Assembly: GCF_020991275.1 (NCBI RefSeq)
Contig: NZ_JAJLQY010000003.1
Span: forward strand, 496,001 to 560,000
DNA length: 64,000 nt
Source of the DNA: Actinocorallia sp. API 0066
GTDB taxonomy: Bacteria; Actinomycetota; Actinomycetes; Streptosporangiales; Streptosporangiaceae
Direction: 5' to 3'
This document shows, piece after piece, positions 19,325-27,377 of the stretch. Made by a program: the position numbers and the translations under genes. Numbering within the stretch: position 1 is the stretch's first letter; every line of letters begins with the position of its first letter. The notes below the pieces were generated by a model that worked only from the letters and a program-made list of their open reading frames with translations, did not search any database and was not told the origin of the DNA.

Positions 19325-19960
19325 TCAGCCCGCGTAGGTGCGGGCGCCGTGGGAGGCCAGCGCGGCCAGCGCGACGGCCGGGTCGCCCGTGGCGAGCGCC
19401 TCGTACAGGCGCCGGTGCCGGGCGACGCCCTCGCTGGGCGCGCGCAGCACCTCGGCCTCCAGCCTCAGGTTGGCCGCCATGTAGAGCTGGAGCTTGAGGA
19501 TCACCGGCTCGTAGGCCAGCACGAGCTGGCGGTGGCCGGACAGCGCGACGAGCGCCAGATGGAACCTGTGGTGCGCGTCGTTCTCGGCCAGCACGTCGCC
19601 CTCGGCGGCGGCGCCGTCCATCTCCTCCAGGGCGCCGGCGAGGTCGGCCAGGACGACGGGGCCCGGCAGCGCCTGTTCGACCGCGTACCGCTCCAGCACG
19701 TCGCGCAGGCCGAACAGCTCGTCCACGTCGTGGGAGGACAGCTCCGCCACCCGCACGCCCCGGCGCGGCAGGTGCTCCACCAGGCCCTGCTGGCCGAGCA
19801 GCCGCAGCGCCTCGCGCAGCGGCGCCCTGCTGATCCCGAACCTGGTGGTCAGCTGCTCCTCGATGAGCCTGTCGCCGGGGCCGAGCTCACCGGAGAGGAT
19901 GTCCGCGCGGACGCGCTCCATCACCAGCTCGACAAGGCTGGCGGGCTGAAGCTCGTCCAT
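19325..19960 (-). CDS. GntR family (FadR/FCD) transcriptional regulator
   Basis: 211-aa regulator. The winged HTH is at residues about 8-70 (VMERVRADILSGELGPGDRL, TRFGISRAPLREALRLL). The C-terminal FCD domain has the metal-binding type His residues (HHRFHLAL, HRRLYEAL). ATG start with AGGGGAG upstream. It reads in the same direction as, and directly upstream of, the two-hydrolase/permease/amidase operon, which has a perfect GntR-like palindrome in its promoter; that operon is its likely target, with a ureido-type compound as inducer. Confidence 0.9.
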   Translation of the reverse strand: MDELQPASLVELVMERVRADILSGELGPGDRLIEEQLTTRFGISRAPLREALRLLGQQGLVEHLPRRGVRVAELSSHDVDELFGLRDVLERYAVEQALPGPVVLADLAGALEEMDGAAAEGDVLAENDAHHRFHLALVALSGHRQLVLAYEPVILKLQLYMAANLRLEAEVLRAPSEGVARHRRLYEALATGDPAVALAALASHGARTYAG

Positions 19961-19994
19961 GCGGCACGACTCCCCTACGTCTGCGCGGGCGGCC

Positions 19995-20636
19995 TCACGG
20001 TGTCGCGGGGCGCCGGTATCTCAGGAAGAGATGGTCTCCATCCTGCCTTACCGCCGCGAGAGCCATCCCCCCGTCCAGGGCCGGGCCCCGGACGATCCTG
20101 GGCGCGGCGCCGCCCACGAGGTGCGGGGAGAGCGTCAGGCACAGCTCGTCGAGAAGCCCGGCGGCGGCGATCCCGCCCAGGACCGTCGGGCCTCCCTCGC
20201 ACAGCAGCCGGGTGAGGCCGCGCCCGTGCAACGCGGCGACGGCGGCGGTGAAATCCACCGACTCCTCCCCCGCGACGATCACCTCGGCCCGCTCCCGCGC
20301 CTCCGCGAGCCGGGGTGAGCGGGCCGTGGCGACGATCAGGACACGGCCGTCGAAGAGCGGCGCGGCGAGGTCCAGGTCGAGCGAGCGGGAGACGATCACC
20401 AGGGGGACGGGCGCGGGCCCGTACCCCTCGGCCCGCACCGTCTGCGCGCCCACGACGACCGCGTCCGCCATGTCGCGCAGTGCCAGGAACAGCCGCCGGT
20501 CCGTCTTGTTGCCGAGCCCGCCCGACAGGCCCGCGCGCGCCGCCGCGCCGTCGAGGCTGGCGATCATGTTGGCGCGCAGCCACGGGCCGTCCGGGTGGGC
20601 GTAGTCGGCGAGCAGGTCGGGCGGCAGGTCGGACAT
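19995..20636 (-). CDS. RibD C-terminal/dihydrofolate reductase-fold reductase (pyrimidine reductase family)
   Basis: 213-aa NADPH-dependent reductase related to the reductase half of RibD. Recognisable parts are RANMIASLDGAAA, a GNKTDRRLFLALRDMADAVVVGAQTVRAEGYGP segment (pieces of the NADPH and substrate site) and LLCEGGPTVLGGI near residue 150. No deaminase domain. Many actinomycetes have stand-alone members outside riboflavin operons with unknown substrates. It lies 35 nt upstream of the GntR gene in the same direction. Confidence 0.8.
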   Translation of the reverse strand: MSDLPPDLLADYAHPDGPWLRANMIASLDGAAARAGLSGGLGNKTDRRLFLALRDMADAVVVGAQTVRAEGYGPAPVPLVIVSRSLDLDLAAPLFDGRVLIVATARSPRLAEARERAEVIVAGEESVDFTAAVAALHGRGLTRLLCEGGPTVLGGIAAAGLLDELCLTLSPHLVGGAAPRIVRGPALDGGMALAAVRQDGDHLFLRYRRPATP

Positions 20637-20649
20637 GCCGCCCAGGGTC

Positions 20650-21486
20650 TCAGACGGACGCGGCGTGCCCGGCCACGAGGTCGGCGATCTCGTCCGGGCG
20701 GGCGGCGGGCGCCCAATGGCCGGTCTTCAGCCTGCGGACGCTGAGGTGCTTGGTGAACGGCGTGCAGGAGGCCGCCAGAGCGGGCGTGACGAACGCGTCG
20801 TCCTCCAGGACCACCAGCTGTACCGGCACGTCCGTGCGCCGCTCCCTGGGCCGCAGGACGCGCGACAGGATGTTCGCCCGGTAGAGGTTGACGCCGTACT
20901 GGCCGTCCAGCGCGACGGTCGGCGCGAAGTGCGGCGTGCTCATCCCCTCGGACCGCGCGACGACCTTGGCGCCCAGGCCCGTCCGCCAGGACAGCGCGGG
21001 CAGGAAAGGCAGGTGGAAGAAGGCGATGTACCAGGAGTGCAGGCCCTGCTTGAGGCCGCGCAGGGTGGTCGCGTGCGCCCGGTTCCAGCGGCCCGCGTGG
21101 TCGAGGCTCGGCCCGGAGATCGACGTGTAGGACAGGAAGCGCTCCGGCATCGTCGTCACCGCCTCCCAGCCCTGGATCGAACCCCAGTCGTGCCCGACGA
21201 GGTGGACGGGCGCGCCGGGGCTCACGTCGTCGGCCACCGCCGCCAGGTCGCGCATCAGGTGTTCGAACCGGTAGGCGGCCCTGCCCCTGGGACGGTCCGA
21301 CGCGCCGGCGCCGCGCACGTCGTAGGTGACGACCCGGTACCGGTCGGCGAGCCGGGACGCGACGCCGTCCCAGACGGTGTGCGTGTCGGGGTAGCCGTGC
21401 ACGAGCAGGATCGTCGGGGCGCCGGGGTCGCCCTGGACCTGGACGGCGAGGTCGACGCCGTCACCGCGGACGATTTTGTTGGACAT
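20650..21486 (-). CDS. Alpha/beta hydrolase (epoxide hydrolase-like)
   Basis: 278-aa alpha/beta-hydrolase. The oxyanion motif HGYPDT, the nucleophile elbow GHDWGSIQ (Asp nucleophile, as in epoxide hydrolases and haloalkane dehalogenases) and a C-terminal His (TGHWAP) are present. Resembles the hydrolase half of mycobacterial EphD-type proteins (SISGPSLDH region), but the fused SDR domain of EphD is missing. Precedes the reductase gene by 13 nt in the same direction; the two may form a small operon. Confidence 0.85.
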   Translation of the reverse strand: MSNKIVRGDGVDLAVQVQGDPGAPTILLVHGYPDTHTVWDGVASRLADRYRVVTYDVRGAGASDRPRGRAAYRFEHLMRDLAAVADDVSPGAPVHLVGHDWGSIQGWEAVTTMPERFLSYTSISGPSLDHAGRWNRAHATTLRGLKQGLHSWYIAFFHLPFLPALSWRTGLGAKVVARSEGMSTPHFAPTVALDGQYGVNLYRANILSRVLRPRERRTDVPVQLVVLEDDAFVTPALAASCTPFTKHLSVRRLKTGHWAPAARPDEIADLVAGHAASV

Positions 21487-21593
21487 ATTGCCAATTAGAG
21501 GGGTCCGGCCGCCGGTGGGTCAAGTCCGGGTCCCCCGAACGCATCGGTACACTGACAGGGATTTACGTGACCATGACGAAAGAGGCAGAGCAC

Positions 21594-21806
21594 ATGTCCG
21601 CTGGTGGATCGCACGCCGGAGACCCCAAGTCCTGGTTCGCGGTGTCCGTCGTAATGATCGGCTTCATCGTCGGCGGCGTCGGGTTGCCCCTCGGCAACTG
21701 GGTGCTGTTCTGGGCGGGCGTCGCCATCGTCGCCGCGGGCACCGTGCTCGGCGCCGTCGTCCGGATCATGGCCGACGTGGTCGTCGCCGTCCCGCCCAAG
21801 ATCTGA
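21594..21806 (+). CDS. Small membrane protein, HGxxPAAW family
   Basis: 70-aa protein with two transmembrane helices (VSVVMIGFIVGGVGLPL and WVLFWAGVAIVAAGTVLGAVV) after a short SHAGDPKSW segment that corresponds to the family HGxxPAAW motif. Family function is unknown. Starts further upstream are open (GTG 21567, ATG 21573), but the ATG at 21594 has an AGAGG box at good distance. A TACACT -10-like box lies at 21549-21554. Its stop overlaps the next start (TGATG), so the next two genes are probably co-transcribed. Confidence 0.75.
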   Translation: MSAGGSHAGDPKSWFAVSVVMIGFIVGGVGLPLGNWVLFWAGVAIVAAGTVLGAVVRIMADVVVAVPPKI

Positions 21807-21979
21807 TGTTCCACCGTCGGTCGCTCGACGAGGAGATCGCCCACCGGCAGGCCAAACGCGGCCCGCTGGCCGAGGGCAGGCACTTCGAGCACGGCCCCGC
21901 GAAGTTCATCTTCGTCAGCCTCATCAGCGTCACCATGGTGGCGCACGTCGTCGCCCTGGTACTGCTCAAGTACACCTGA
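21806..21979 (+). CDS. 57-aa single-pass membrane protein
   Basis: Starts MFHRRSLDEEIAHRQ, with a charged N-terminal half and one C-terminal transmembrane helix (FIFVSLISVTMVAHVVALVLL) ending KYT. The ATG overlaps the upstream stop and a GGAGG follows shortly after its stop for the next gene, so it sits inside a three-gene transcript. No known family recognised. The overlap geometry, charge pattern and clean helix support it as real. Confidence 0.7.
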   Translation: MFHRRSLDEEIAHRQAKRGPLAEGRHFEHGPAKFIFVSLISVTMVAHVVALVLLKYT

Positions 21980-21988
21980 CGGAGGTCC

Positions 21989-22555
21989 GTGCGCGCAGCG
22001 GCCGTCCTCACTACCGCGCTCATCCTGGTGGGCGCGGTCCTCGCCGTTCCCGCGGCCGCCGCGCCCGCGTCGCGCTGCGCGGCCGGGACCTGGCGGCTGG
22101 CCAAGGCCGACCTCACCGTGCGGCAGTCCGCCAAGACGAAGCTGCGCATCACCGGGGGCGCGGGCGCCGTCCTCGTCCTGGGCGGCGGCAAGGCGACGCA
22201 CCGCTACGCGGGCTCGGCCAAGCTGAAGGAGAGCGGCACCTCGGGCGGCGCGCAGGTCGCCGGGTGGCTCCGCTACCGGGGCACGCTCCGCCTCAAGGCC
22301 AAGGTCACCGGGACCCGGCTCACCGCCACCGTCTCCAGCGCGACCGGCAACGCCACGCTGAAGCTCCGCCAGACCCGCCCCCTCCAGCTCGACCCGGCGC
22401 CCCGCGGCCTCGCCGCGCTGCTGAAGTCCGGCGAGTTCAGCGGCGTCCCGTACAACGCGCAGGTCACCTGCTCGCGCACCGCGCTCAAGCTCCGCCAGAC
22501 CGGCACCAGCGGCGGCGCCGCCTTCACCGGCGCCTGGAGCTACCGCCGCGTCTGA
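21989..22555 (+). CDS. Secreted protein of unknown function
   Basis: 188 aa with a Sec signal peptide (residues 1-25, VLTTALILVGAVLAVPAAAA) and a mature part rich in Thr, Gly and Lys with alternating beta-strand pattern. Two Cys residues (SRCAAG and VTCSRT) could form one disulfide. Two similar segments (KLKESGTSGGAQVAGWLRYRG and KLRQTGTSGGAAFTGAWSYR) suggest an internally duplicated beta-barrel. GTG start after ACGGAGGTCC. Convergent with the DUF2306 gene (16-bp overlap). No function assigned. Confidence 0.72.
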   Translation: MRAAAVLTTALILVGAVLAVPAAAAPASRCAAGTWRLAKADLTVRQSAKTKLRITGGAGAVLVLGGGKATHRYAGSAKLKESGTSGGAQVAGWLRYRGTLRLKAKVTGTRLTATVSSATGNATLKLRQTRPLQLDPAPRGLAALLKSGEFSGVPYNAQVTCSRTALKLRQTGTSGGAAFTGAWSYRRV

Positions 22556-23289
22556 CGCCGCCCGCGCCGCAGGTACAGCTCGGCGACGATCAGGTTGGGC
22601 ACCCAGCACAGGAACGTCACGGCCGTGTAGGCGCGGTCGAAGGCGAGCTCCTCCGCCACACCGACCTGGGCCATGATCAGAAGCGGAGTCCACACGCGGA
22701 GCATCACGCCCGCGTAGGTGAGGGCGAACAGGCGGATCGCCCAGCGGCGGTGCGCGGGGACGTCACGGCGGCGGATCGCCCGGAACGCGGCGACGGCGCA
22801 GGCCAGCCACGCGAGGCCGAGCAGCCCGAACCCGGCGACCCCGACCGCGCCCGCGCCGTTGTAGGGAGCGATGACGAGGCCCGCCGCCCCCGCCAGCAGG
22901 ATCGCGATCAACACGACGCGTCCCACGCCCCGGTGCGCGCCCGTCCGGCGGGCCCGCAGCCGTGACGAGAGCTGGAGGGGGCTCAGCAGCAGGGCGAGGC
23001 CGCCGCACACGATGTGGACGTAGAAGGCCGCCTGCACCGCCATGGGCCGTCCCGCGACGTGCGCGGCGGTGCCGTGGTCGTCGGCGGCGAGCGAGTCGAG
23101 CGAGCTGAGCAGGTAGGGCAGCGGGGCGAGCAGGGCGATGGCCACGGCGCTGAGCGCGAGCCACCAGCCGCCCGCCCTACGGGCCGCCCGACTGCCGGGC
23201 TGTGTTTGATGTGCCCGGAAGACGGCCGCTTCGCGACCCCGACTTCGTCGGGAGCGGCCGTCTCCGGGCTGGTTCTGGGTCGTCGTCAT
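22540..23289 (-). CDS. DUF2306 family membrane protein
   Basis: 249-aa integral membrane protein. After a basic, hydrophilic N terminus there are seven or eight hydrophobic helices. The conserved DUF2306 layout is seen: HIVCGGLALLLSPLQL, RRTGAHRGVGRVVL, and RRRDVPAHRRWAIRLFALT with His/Arg residues at helix ends that may bind haem or a quinone. ATG at 23289 chosen because it is the first start that leaves a normal-length N terminus. Function unknown. Confidence 0.8.
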   Translation of the reverse strand: MTTTQNQPGDGRSRRSRGREAAVFRAHQTQPGSRAARRAGGWWLALSAVAIALLAPLPYLLSSLDSLAADDHGTAAHVAGRPMAVQAAFYVHIVCGGLALLLSPLQLSSRLRARRTGAHRGVGRVVLIAILLAGAAGLVIAPYNGAGAVGVAGFGLLGLAWLACAVAAFRAIRRRDVPAHRRWAIRLFALTYAGVMLRVWTPLLIMAQVGVAEELAFDRAYTAVTFLCWVPNLIVAELYLRRGRRQTRR

Positions 23290-23377
23290 GGACGGCACGC
23301 TAGGAACCGGCGGCGTCCGCGCGCCTCCCTCAGCCGAGTGATGTCGGGAATGCTGGTGTTCGGGCAGGATGCGGGGT

Positions 23378-24415
23378 ATGCGCATCTGGCTGGCCGCGGG
23401 GTTCCTCGTGCTGGCGGGGCTGGCGACGCTGGCCACCCCGCCCGCGCCGCCCTACCGCGACCTGGACGCCCTCGGCCTGACGCTGAGCGCCCTCGCGGCC
23501 CTCAGCCTCGTCTGGGTGCGCTCGGCGCCGCTGCGGGCCTTCGTCGCCGCCTGCGCGGTGCTCGTGGCCAACGCCGCGCTCGGCTACCCGGCGACGCTCG
23601 TGCACTGGCCGCTCTGGGTCGCGCTGTTCGCCTGCTTCGCGCTGGACCGCGACGTCAGGTGGCGGATCGGCTGCGGAGCGCTCTTCGCCGTCGCGCTCAC
23701 CGGGTTCTTCGTCCTGGACCGTGAGCCCGGCGAGACGCTGTCGGGCATCGCCGTCGGTGTGTTCATCGCCACCGTGGGCGGCGACGCCGTACGCAGCCGT
23801 CGCGCGGCCGCCGAGGCCGACCGGGCGAGGCTGCTGCTGGAGGAGCGCACCCGGCTGGCCCGCGAGCTGCACGACGCGCTGGGCCACGCCGTCAACGTCA
23901 TGGTGATGCAGGCGGCGGTGGGGCGCCGGGTGCAGGCCACCGATCCGGGGTTCGGCGCGGAGGCGCTGCGGCACATCGAGACGCTCGGCCGCGGCGCGCT
24001 GGAGGAGCTGGACCAGGTGATCCAGGCGCTCTCCCCGGACGGCGAGACGCCCGGCATGACCGATCTCGCGGCGCTCGCCGACCGGGTGCGCGCAGCCGGG
24101 CGCGCCCTCGACCTCAACGTCGGCGCGGTCGACCTCACGCCCGACGGAGCGCGCGCGCTTCACCGGATCGTCCAGGAGGCGGTGACCAACGCGCTCCGCC
24201 ACACCGACGCGGGACGGATAAGGCTGAGCCTCGCCCAGGCGGGCGACCGGGTGCGGCTGGAGGTGCTCAACGAAGGCCGGGGCTTCCCCTCGCCCGAGCC
24301 GGGCCGGGGCCTCGCCAACATGCGCCGCCGCGCCGACGCGCAGGGCGGCGAGTTCCACGCGGGCCCGGTGCCCGGCGGGTTCGCGGTGCGCGTCACCCTC
24401 CCGGCGGCGCCGTGA
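23378..24415 (+). CDS. Two-component sensor histidine kinase (HisKA_3/DesK type)
   Basis: 345-aa membrane kinase. Five or six N-terminal helices (about residues 1-135) have no large extracellular domain. The HisKA_3 dimerisation motif is LARELHDALGHAVNVMV with the phosphorylatable His near residue 165. The ATPase domain shows an N-box (QEAVTNALRHT) and G-box (GRGLANMRRR). ATG at 23378 has AGGA 8 nt upstream; an ATG 9 nt earlier is possible. Overlaps the response regulator by 4 bp (GTGA). The next transcript downstream is the lasso peptide cluster. Confidence 0.9.
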   Translation: MRIWLAAGFLVLAGLATLATPPAPPYRDLDALGLTLSALAALSLVWVRSAPLRAFVAACAVLVANAALGYPATLVHWPLWVALFACFALDRDVRWRIGCGALFAVALTGFFVLDREPGETLSGIAVGVFIATVGGDAVRSRRAAAEADRARLLLEERTRLARELHDALGHAVNVMVMQAAVGRRVQATDPGFGAEALRHIETLGRGALEELDQVIQALSPDGETPGMTDLAALADRVRAAGRALDLNVGAVDLTPDGARALHRIVQEAVTNALRHTDAGRIRLSLAQAGDRVRLEVLNEGRGFPSPEPGRGLANMRRRADAQGGEFHAGPVPGGFAVRVTLPAAP

Positions 24416-25056
24416 TCCGGGTGTTCCTCGCCGACGACGAGCCGCTGGTCCGCACCACGCTGCGGGCGCTGCTCGCGGCCGAACCCGGCCTGACCGTCGT
24501 CGGCGAGGCGGCCAGCGGCCACCGGACGGTCGAGGGGGTGCGCGCGCTGCGCCCCGACGTGGTGCTCATGGACGTGCGGATGCCGGGCTGGGACGGGGTA
24601 CGGGCGACCCGCGAGATCGCCGCGTGGGATCCGCCTCGCCCGCGCGTCCTGGTGCTCACCACGTTCGACCTCGACGACATCGTGGACGACGCGATCGCCG
24701 CCGGGGCCGACGGGTTCCTGTTGAAGCGGGCGACCCCTGAGGAGATCGTCTCGGCGGTGCGCACGGTGGCTTCCGGGGACGCCGTCCTTGCGCCGCGCGT
24801 CACGCGCCGTCTCCTACGCGACCTGGCGGCCCGGCCGCGCCCCGCGCCGCTGCCCGTGCCGCTCACCGACCGGGAGGAGGCGGTGCTGCGCGCGCTCACC
24901 GAGGGCCTGTCGAACCCGGAGATCGCGGACGCGCTCACCATCTCACTGGAGACGGTGAAGACCCACATCAAGAGCATCCTGCTCAAGCTCGGGGTGCGGG
25001 ACCGAACCCAGGCGGTCATCTGGGCATACCGGACGGGCTTCGCCAACGAACACTGA
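24412..25056 (+). CDS. LuxR/NarL-family response regulator
   Basis: 214-aa partner of the upstream kinase. Receiver domain: acidic pocket FLADDEP, phosphorylated Asp in LMDVRMPG, Thr in VLTTFD and Lys in FLLKRATP. The C-terminal LuxR HTH runs from about residue 148 (LTDREEAVLRAL, NPEIADAL, ETVKTHIKSILLKLG). GTG start overlapping the kinase stop. Its stop lies 91 bp before the lasso precursor gene, making that promoter a plausible target, though this is only positional evidence. Confidence 0.92.
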   Translation: MIRVFLADDEPLVRTTLRALLAAEPGLTVVGEAASGHRTVEGVRALRPDVVLMDVRMPGWDGVRATREIAAWDPPRPRVLVLTTFDLDDIVDDAIAAGADGFLLKRATPEEIVSAVRTVASGDAVLAPRVTRRLLRDLAARPRPAPLPVPLTDREEAVLRALTEGLSNPEIADALTISLETVKTHIKSILLKLGVRDRTQAVIWAYRTGFANEH

Positions 25057-25147
25057 ACCCGTCACCCGTGATGTTTCCCTAAAGAGAGGGATATAACTCG
25101 CGGCCCGCTTTCTACCCTCGGAGCGCAGGCACCGAAGGGAGAAAGAC
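25057..25147 (+). promoter_or_regulatory. Candidate promoter/leader of lasso peptide operon
   Basis: The 91-bp gap contains TATAAC (25092-25097) as a possible -10, directly preceded by a small inverted repeat TCCCT (25076-25080)/AGGGA (25087-25091) that could be a regulator site, and a Shine-Dalgarno GAAGGGAG 5-6 nt before the precursor ATG. No clear -35 is present, which would fit an activator-dependent promoter. Confidence 0.4.
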
Positions 25148-25300
25148 ATGCAGCCTCGCACCGACGGCCCCGTCCCCGTGGACGCGGTCTACGAACCGCC
25201 GCTGCTCACCGAGGTCGGCGGGTTCACCCGGCTGACCCTCGGCGGCGGCTACCTCGGCCTCGACAACTTCTGGCAGACCGACTGGTACGCCCGGCGGTGA
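25148..25300 (+). CDS. Lasso peptide precursor
   Basis: 50-aa precursor. The leader matches the actinobacterial consensus YxxPxLxxxGxFxxxTxG exactly: Tyr15, Pro18, Leu20, Gly24, Phe26, Thr30 and Gly32. With Thr30 at the penultimate leader position, cleavage after Leu31 gives a 19-residue core GGGYLGLDNFWQTDWYARR. Gly1 amine and Asp8 side chain would form an 8-residue macrolactam ring; bulky Trp11, Trp15 or Tyr16 could hold the thread. No Cys, so class II. ATG follows GAAGGGAG. The stop overlaps the cyclase start (GTGA). I do not recognise the core as any described lasso peptide, from memory only. Confidence 0.93.
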   Translation: MQPRTDGPVPVDAVYEPPLLTEVGGFTRLTLGGGYLGLDNFWQTDWYARR

Positions 25301-27132
25301 CCGCCGACTGGCTCGCCGTCGTCCCCGACGGCAGGGCGGGGAGCGCGGTCGCGGCCGGGCTCCCCGCCTCGCGGGTGCTCCGCCACGCGTCCGGACGGCC
25401 GTGGCTGCTCGCCTCAGGGCGGCGCGCGGCGGAGATCACCGAGGCGCGGGCGGGCGGCCTGCGCGCCGCCGTCATCGGGCCGTGCGGGACGGACGCGGAC
25501 GGCCTCGCCCGGCTGCTCCGCCGCGTCCGCTCCCTCACCGACGTGGACCGCCTCGCCTCCCGGCTGTCCGGAAGCCATCACCTTGCCGTCTCACTTGATG
25601 GGAGGGTGCGCTTTCAGGGCACGGTCGCGCAGGTCCGGCGGGTGTTCTCGCGGCGTGTCGGCGGGGTCGTCGTCGCGGCGGACCGTGCCGACGTGCTCGC
25701 CGCGCTGCCGCCGTCCGCCGGGATCGACGACACGGCGCTGGCGCTGCGGCTGCTGTACCCGCTGGTGCCGCCGCCGCTCGCGGGCCTGCCCCTGTGGCGC
25801 GGGGTGCGGGCGCTGCCCGGCGACCACTGGCTCGGCCTCGACGGCGACGGAAGCGTCCGTGAGGTGCGCTGGTGGTATCCCCCGGAGCCTCGCCTTTTGT
25901 TGGACTCGGGTGCCGGACTCCTGCGGGAACGGCTTACCGAGGCCGTCGCGGCGCGGCGTGCCGAACGGCTCAGCGCCGACCTCTCCGGCGGGCTCGACTC
26001 CTCGACCCTGTGCTTCCTCGCCGCAGGGCGGGGCGCGGCCCTGACGACGCTGCGGGAGGCCGTCACCGATCCGGGCAACGACGACGCCCGGTGGGCCGCC
26101 CTGTGCGCCGCACGGCTGCCCGACGCCGCGCACACCGTGTTCGCCCCGACCGACCTGCCCGGCAGGTACGCGGGGCTCGACGGGCCCGCCGACCCGGAGG
26201 AGCCGTTCCCCTGGGTCCGCTCGCGGGCCGACCTCGCCGCGCTCGCCGGACACGCGGGCCGGGCCGGAACCGTCCACCTGGCCGGGCACGGCGGCGACGA
26301 ACTCCTCACCGTGCCTCCGTCGCACCTGCACGACCTCGCCGGGCGGGCTCCCCTGCGCGCGCTGGCCGCCCTGCGTAGGCAGCGCGCCCGGTGGGGGTGG
26401 CGGCGGCGCGACCTGCTCGCGCTCCTCGACCGGACGGGCTACGCCGCCTGGCTGGCACGGGCCGCGCCGCACGTCGAGGATCGGGAGCCCCGCCTCGCGC
26501 CGTTCGCCTGGGGCACGCACGGGATGATGCCGCCCTGGGCGACCCCGGACGCCGTCGCCCTCGTGCGGGACGCCCTGCGGGAGGCCGCCTCCGATCGTCC
26601 CGAGCCGCTCGCCCCGCAGCGCGCCCACCACACCCAGCTCCACTTCGCCGCCCTGTGCGGACGGGCCGTCAGGCTGGCCGGACGCCACCACGACGCCCAC
26701 GGCACCGCGCTCTCAGCCCCCTACCTGGACGACAGGGTGATCGAGGCCGCTCTCGCCGTCGACCTCGCCGCGCGGGCGCGTGCCGACACCGTCAAACCCG
26801 TACTCGCCGCGGCGGTGCGCGGCACCGTCCCGGACGCGCTGCTCACCCGGCGCACCAAGGGCGAGTTCAGCGCCGAGGTGTTCACCGCCCTGCACCGGCG
26901 GCGGGCCGACGTGCTGGCGCTGCTCAACGACCCTCTGCTGGCCGGACGCGGCCTGGTCCGCGCGTCCGCCGCCCGCGCCGCCGTGTTCGCCGTGGGCCCC
27001 ACCGCGGGCCCGCTCTGGCACCTGGACATGACCCTCGCCTGCGAGACCTGGCTACGCGCGCGCCCTCCCGTCGTCGCCGCGCCCCCCGCCCCGTCCCCAC
27101 CCGACCGATCGGAGGAGACATGCTCACCCTGA
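25297..27132 (+). CDS. Lasso peptide cyclase (asparagine synthetase-like, LasC/McjC)
   Basis: 611-aa enzyme that adenylates the core Asp8 side chain and closes the isopeptide bond to Gly1. The N-terminal part (about 1-200) is a degenerate glutaminase-like domain without the N-terminal Cys, as in other lasso cyclases. The ATP-pyrophosphatase loop SADLSGGLDSSTLCF lies near residue 230; LAGHGGDELL and later RTKGEFSAEVF are further synthetase motifs. GTG start overlaps the precursor stop by 4 bp and its own end overlaps the RRE gene by 13 bp, so production is tightly coupled. Confidence 0.93.
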   Translation: MTADWLAVVPDGRAGSAVAAGLPASRVLRHASGRPWLLASGRRAAEITEARAGGLRAAVIGPCGTDADGLARLLRRVRSLTDVDRLASRLSGSHHLAVSLDGRVRFQGTVAQVRRVFSRRVGGVVVAADRADVLAALPPSAGIDDTALALRLLYPLVPPPLAGLPLWRGVRALPGDHWLGLDGDGSVREVRWWYPPEPRLLLDSGAGLLRERLTEAVAARRAERLSADLSGGLDSSTLCFLAAGRGAALTTLREAVTDPGNDDARWAALCAARLPDAAHTVFAPTDLPGRYAGLDGPADPEEPFPWVRSRADLAALAGHAGRAGTVHLAGHGGDELLTVPPSHLHDLAGRAPLRALAALRRQRARWGWRRRDLLALLDRTGYAAWLARAAPHVEDREPRLAPFAWGTHGMMPPWATPDAVALVRDALREAASDRPEPLAPQRAHHTQLHFAALCGRAVRLAGRHHDAHGTALSAPYLDDRVIEAALAVDLAARARADTVKPVLAAAVRGTVPDALLTRRTKGEFSAEVFTALHRRRADVLALLNDPLLAGRGLVRASAARAAVFAVGPTAGPLWHLDMTLACETWLRARPPVVAAPPAPSPPDRSEETCSP

Positions 27133-27377
27133 GACCCCACGTCGTGACCGCCGACACCAACGGCCTGACCGTCCTCCTGGACGCCCGCTCAGGCCGCTAC
27201 TGGCAGCTCAACCAGACCGGCAGCACCGCCCTACGCGCCCTCCTCGCGGGCCGCCCCCCGGCCCAGGTCGCCGCCGACATCGCCGCCCACTCCCACACCC
27301 CCGAAACCACCGTGGCCACCGACATCGCAACCCTCATCCACGCCCTCATCACAGAACGCCTGGCCACCGATGAGTGA
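27120..27377 (+). CDS. Lasso peptide RRE protein (PqqD-like, LasB1)
   Basis: 85-aa RiPP recognition element that binds the precursor leader (the YxxP region) and presents it to the peptidase. The PqqD-like winged-helix pattern is visible: TLLLDARSGRYWQLNQTGSTALRALL written here as VLLDARSGRYWQLN then GSTALRALL, followed by helices (AADIAAH, VATDIATLIHALI). ATG after CGGAGGAGAC. It overlaps the cyclase by 13 bp and the peptidase gene by 8 bp. In actinobacteria the RRE and peptidase are separate genes, as here. Confidence 0.92.
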   Translation: MLTLRPHVVTADTNGLTVLLDARSGRYWQLNQTGSTALRALLAGRPPAQVAADIAAHSHTPETTVATDIATLIHALITERLATDE

